Below, piece after piece: positions 62,240-64,000 of a stretch of DNA of 64,000 nt. A model generated the notes under the pieces. It was not told the origin of the DNA and made no database searches. It worked only from the letters and a program-made list of their open reading frames with translations. The first letter of the stretch is position 1. Every line of letters begins with the position of its first letter. The stretch lies in NCBI RefSeq assembly GCF_021130785.1, contig NC_060207.1:98907001-98971000 (forward strand), read 5' to 3'. Source of the stretch: Homalodisca vitripennis. Lineage: Eukaryota; Arthropoda; Insecta; Hemiptera; Cicadellidae. A program made the position numbers and the translations under genes.

Positions 62240-62730
62240 ATATATTGAGGCTGAACGCAAAATTTCAAATCTATAGTTCATTTCATTCTTGAGAGTCCTG
62301 TGAAAGATGAAAATCATATATAAATGAAATTTTATATCCTTATAGCAGACAAAAGAGCAACGAGTAAGTAATAGGTTTTAATGACGCTCAACAAAATTAT
62401 ATGGTTGGAAATACAACATAACACATCTTATTCTTGTAATGTAAAGTTTGATGCAAAATTTGAAGTTTCCAGATAAAATCCTTCTCGTGATATGTTTCCA
62501 CATGATACATTAACATTTTTCTTACATTTCTCAGTGTTAAAATAATAATGGATCCGGAGAACTGAATATAATACAATGCAAGAGTAAGGTGATAACCAAT
62601 TTTGTCACCGTTGTTTAACACTGATTTTACACTTAATTGTTTCCTTTTACTCCATAAATATAAATATCACATAGTAAAATATCATATGAATGTACACAGT
62701 TTGCTTACATATTGATTTATTTTGCTATAC
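62240..62730 (+). repeat. Dispersed repeat of the same family, copy 3 (partial)
   Basis: AGTTCATTTCATTCTTGAGA at 62275 and ATATCACATAGTAAAATATC with ATGAATGTACACAGTTTGC at 62667-62703 match copies 1 and 2. The GCCAYCATGG block is missing, so the copy is partial or diverged. Confidence 0.5.
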
Positions 62731-62829
62731 TGTCGGTGCTATTGCGGTTTTTTTGTTCTGTTGGGACAAGAATCTTATAAACTGCACTTAGTCCTATAAG
62801 AACATTTTCAATGCTTCTGGAGTGACAGG

Positions 62830-63120
62830 ATATTCAGTATGGGTAAGGTTAGGAGGTAGGGGCCGCCTCCAATCGAGATTCATGAAAAAGAATTAGGGCA
62901 CTAATTACAAAGTCATCTTCCCCCGGAAGAAAGGGAGGCCAGCTCTGAACCAGCCCCTCCAGTCAAAGCAGACAGGGGGCACACTCTTGTAGAGGCTAGC
63001 AAGAACCTCTGACAGTTAGGGAACAAACCCACCAAACATCTCTCGCAGTAGACGACCTATCAACCACCCTTGCCCATGCACCCCAGAATCTCGACATTTG
63101 CGGTTAGTGATGTGCCACTC
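62830..63120 (-). repeat. G+C-rich interspersed sequence of unknown class
   Basis: The base composition is much richer in G+C than its flanks, which are repeat-family sequence on both sides. On the minus strand it contains TGCCCCCTGTCTGC, TTCTTCCGGGGGAAGATGAC and GGAGGCGGCCCCTACC. It has no coding frame that I recognise. It is probably a transposable-element fragment nested in the neighbouring repeat. Confidence 0.4.
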
Positions 63121-63239
63121 CTAAACATCCATAACGTTACCCAGATTTAAGTGCTCATTGGTATTTGCTGTGACCAGTGGTAGGTTTAACTGGAAGGTAT
63201 AAACCAGCCAGAAGTGATCCCTGCTAGGTATGCCGTACG

Positions 63240-63470
63240 GTTACTCAACTAAGAAATATTCGCTAACGGTCAGCCAATACCCAAGGAGTGACATACTCTA
63301 TCATGGAACTCACTGTTCTCCACATGGAAATGAAGAGTCACGTAACGTTTCAAGACTATATGGACTATATGGTCACTGCATTCATCCCGAGATATCCGGC
63401 ACATCAATGACATTTTGAAAACTCTTCAACTTTAAAGCCCCTTCGCTGACGCTCAGCCAATTTTTCCACG
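63240..63470 (+). repeat. Dispersed repeat of the same family, distal part
   Basis: TTCGCTAACGGTCAGCCAAT (63257) and CCTTCGCTGACGCTCAGCCA (63440) are two versions of the CTnACGCTCAGCC word seen in copies 1 and 2. A CATTCATCCCGAGATAT-like block sits between them. Confidence 0.45.
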
Positions 63471-64000
63471 ATAAACGGCATATTAATACAGCGGTGTCGG
63501 ATATGCTCTCAATCACGTATTGATGGTGCTATTGTAAACACCTCAAACATAAAAAAGGCAATCTTGAACTGTGTTAAGCAGCTCAGTGAATTGGACTATT
63601 GCGTAATACTTAAGAAATAAAAACTAACTTACATGTTGTAAATACAGACTCTGCAAAAAAGAATACGAGACCGGGATTTTGAACGGCCGTTATATAAAAC
63701 CTACTCCAGATAAATAAACGTCAATTTTAAGTCGAAATAACTCAATTTTGTCCTCCGTGTAGCATGGGAGGAAACGTTGACATTGGCGTGGGCAAAACAG
63801 CTGCGCGGTGACAGGCCGCTATTGTGAATGACGACGCCTGGATCCAGTCGCGAGTACGATGTTTACGGCGTAACAAAAAGGAACAGCGAAGAAATCCAAC
63901 AATTTTGCTTCATAAGCCCACAAAATTTATATTTCGCTTGTGATTGACTCGTGGAGCTTCTCCGGATATCAAACGATATTCTTCACAAGGTATTTTGTAC
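63471..64000. other. No gene seen
   Basis: Mixed-composition sequence to the window edge; a G+C-richer patch at 63780-63880 (CAAAACAGCTGCGCGGTGAC, GAATGACGACGCCTGG) shows no recognised gene. Confidence 0.45.

Noticed and set aside
1..64000. CRISPR arrays, bacterial operons, integrons or defence systems
   Set aside because: No short direct repeats with regular spacers, no dense open frames; spliced exon and repeat content indicate a eukaryotic nuclear genome.

Overview
This window looks like non-coding DNA from an insect nuclear genome. It is strongly AT-rich, has no operon-like gene packing, carries several long (AT)n microsatellites, and contains tRNA-derived SINE-like heads, pieces of insect-type LINEs and a PIF/Harbinger DNA transposon. 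The single host coding exon I can support belongs to the dipeptidyl-peptidase-like DPP6/DPP10 family. I cannot fix the order; a hemipteran is possible, but that is a guess.

Layout. 1-2300 is AT-rich DNA with an (AT)25 tract and copies of dispersed repeats. 2330-3890 is a G+C-richer relic of a LINE: a 5' untranslated region plus a damaged ORF1 fragment. 4124-4440 is a two-copy 153-bp tandem duplication. 5000-29000 is mostly featureless AT-rich DNA with microsatellites, dispersed repeat copies and one array of a ~120-bp tandem repeat (24690-25090). 29112-29182 is a tRNA-like gene on the minus strand. 30567-30760 is a tRNA-derived SINE-like element.

34581-36340 is an internally deleted Harbinger transposon with 32-bp matching terminal inverted repeats and a probable TAA target duplication. 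On the plus strand it keeps the start of a HARBI1-type transposase split by a 926-bp intron. Inside that intron, on the opposite strand, lies the MADF/BESS-type second protein of the element. The transposon sits inside a unit of the same ~120-bp tandem repeat that forms arrays near 24.7 kb (opposite orientation) and 39.3 kb.

40870-48350 holds two copies of a pyrimidine-rich repeat and a ~62-bp minisatellite. 54004-54217 (minus) is the host exon: the membrane-anchor exon of a DPP6/DPP10-like protein, with a clear acceptor and donor. The minus-strand sequence downstream of it (lower coordinates) shows no further recognisable exon, so most of the window is probably a very long intron of this gene, although the transcript limits are not visible. 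58380-58654 is the 3' end of a second LINE with a (TTCTA)5 tail. 62200-64000 returns to dispersed repeats and a G+C-richer repeat patch.

No intact autonomous gene, rRNA, CRISPR array or bacterial-type system is present. The most interesting structure is the interlocked antisense gene pair of the Harbinger element and its insertion into a dispersed satellite unit.
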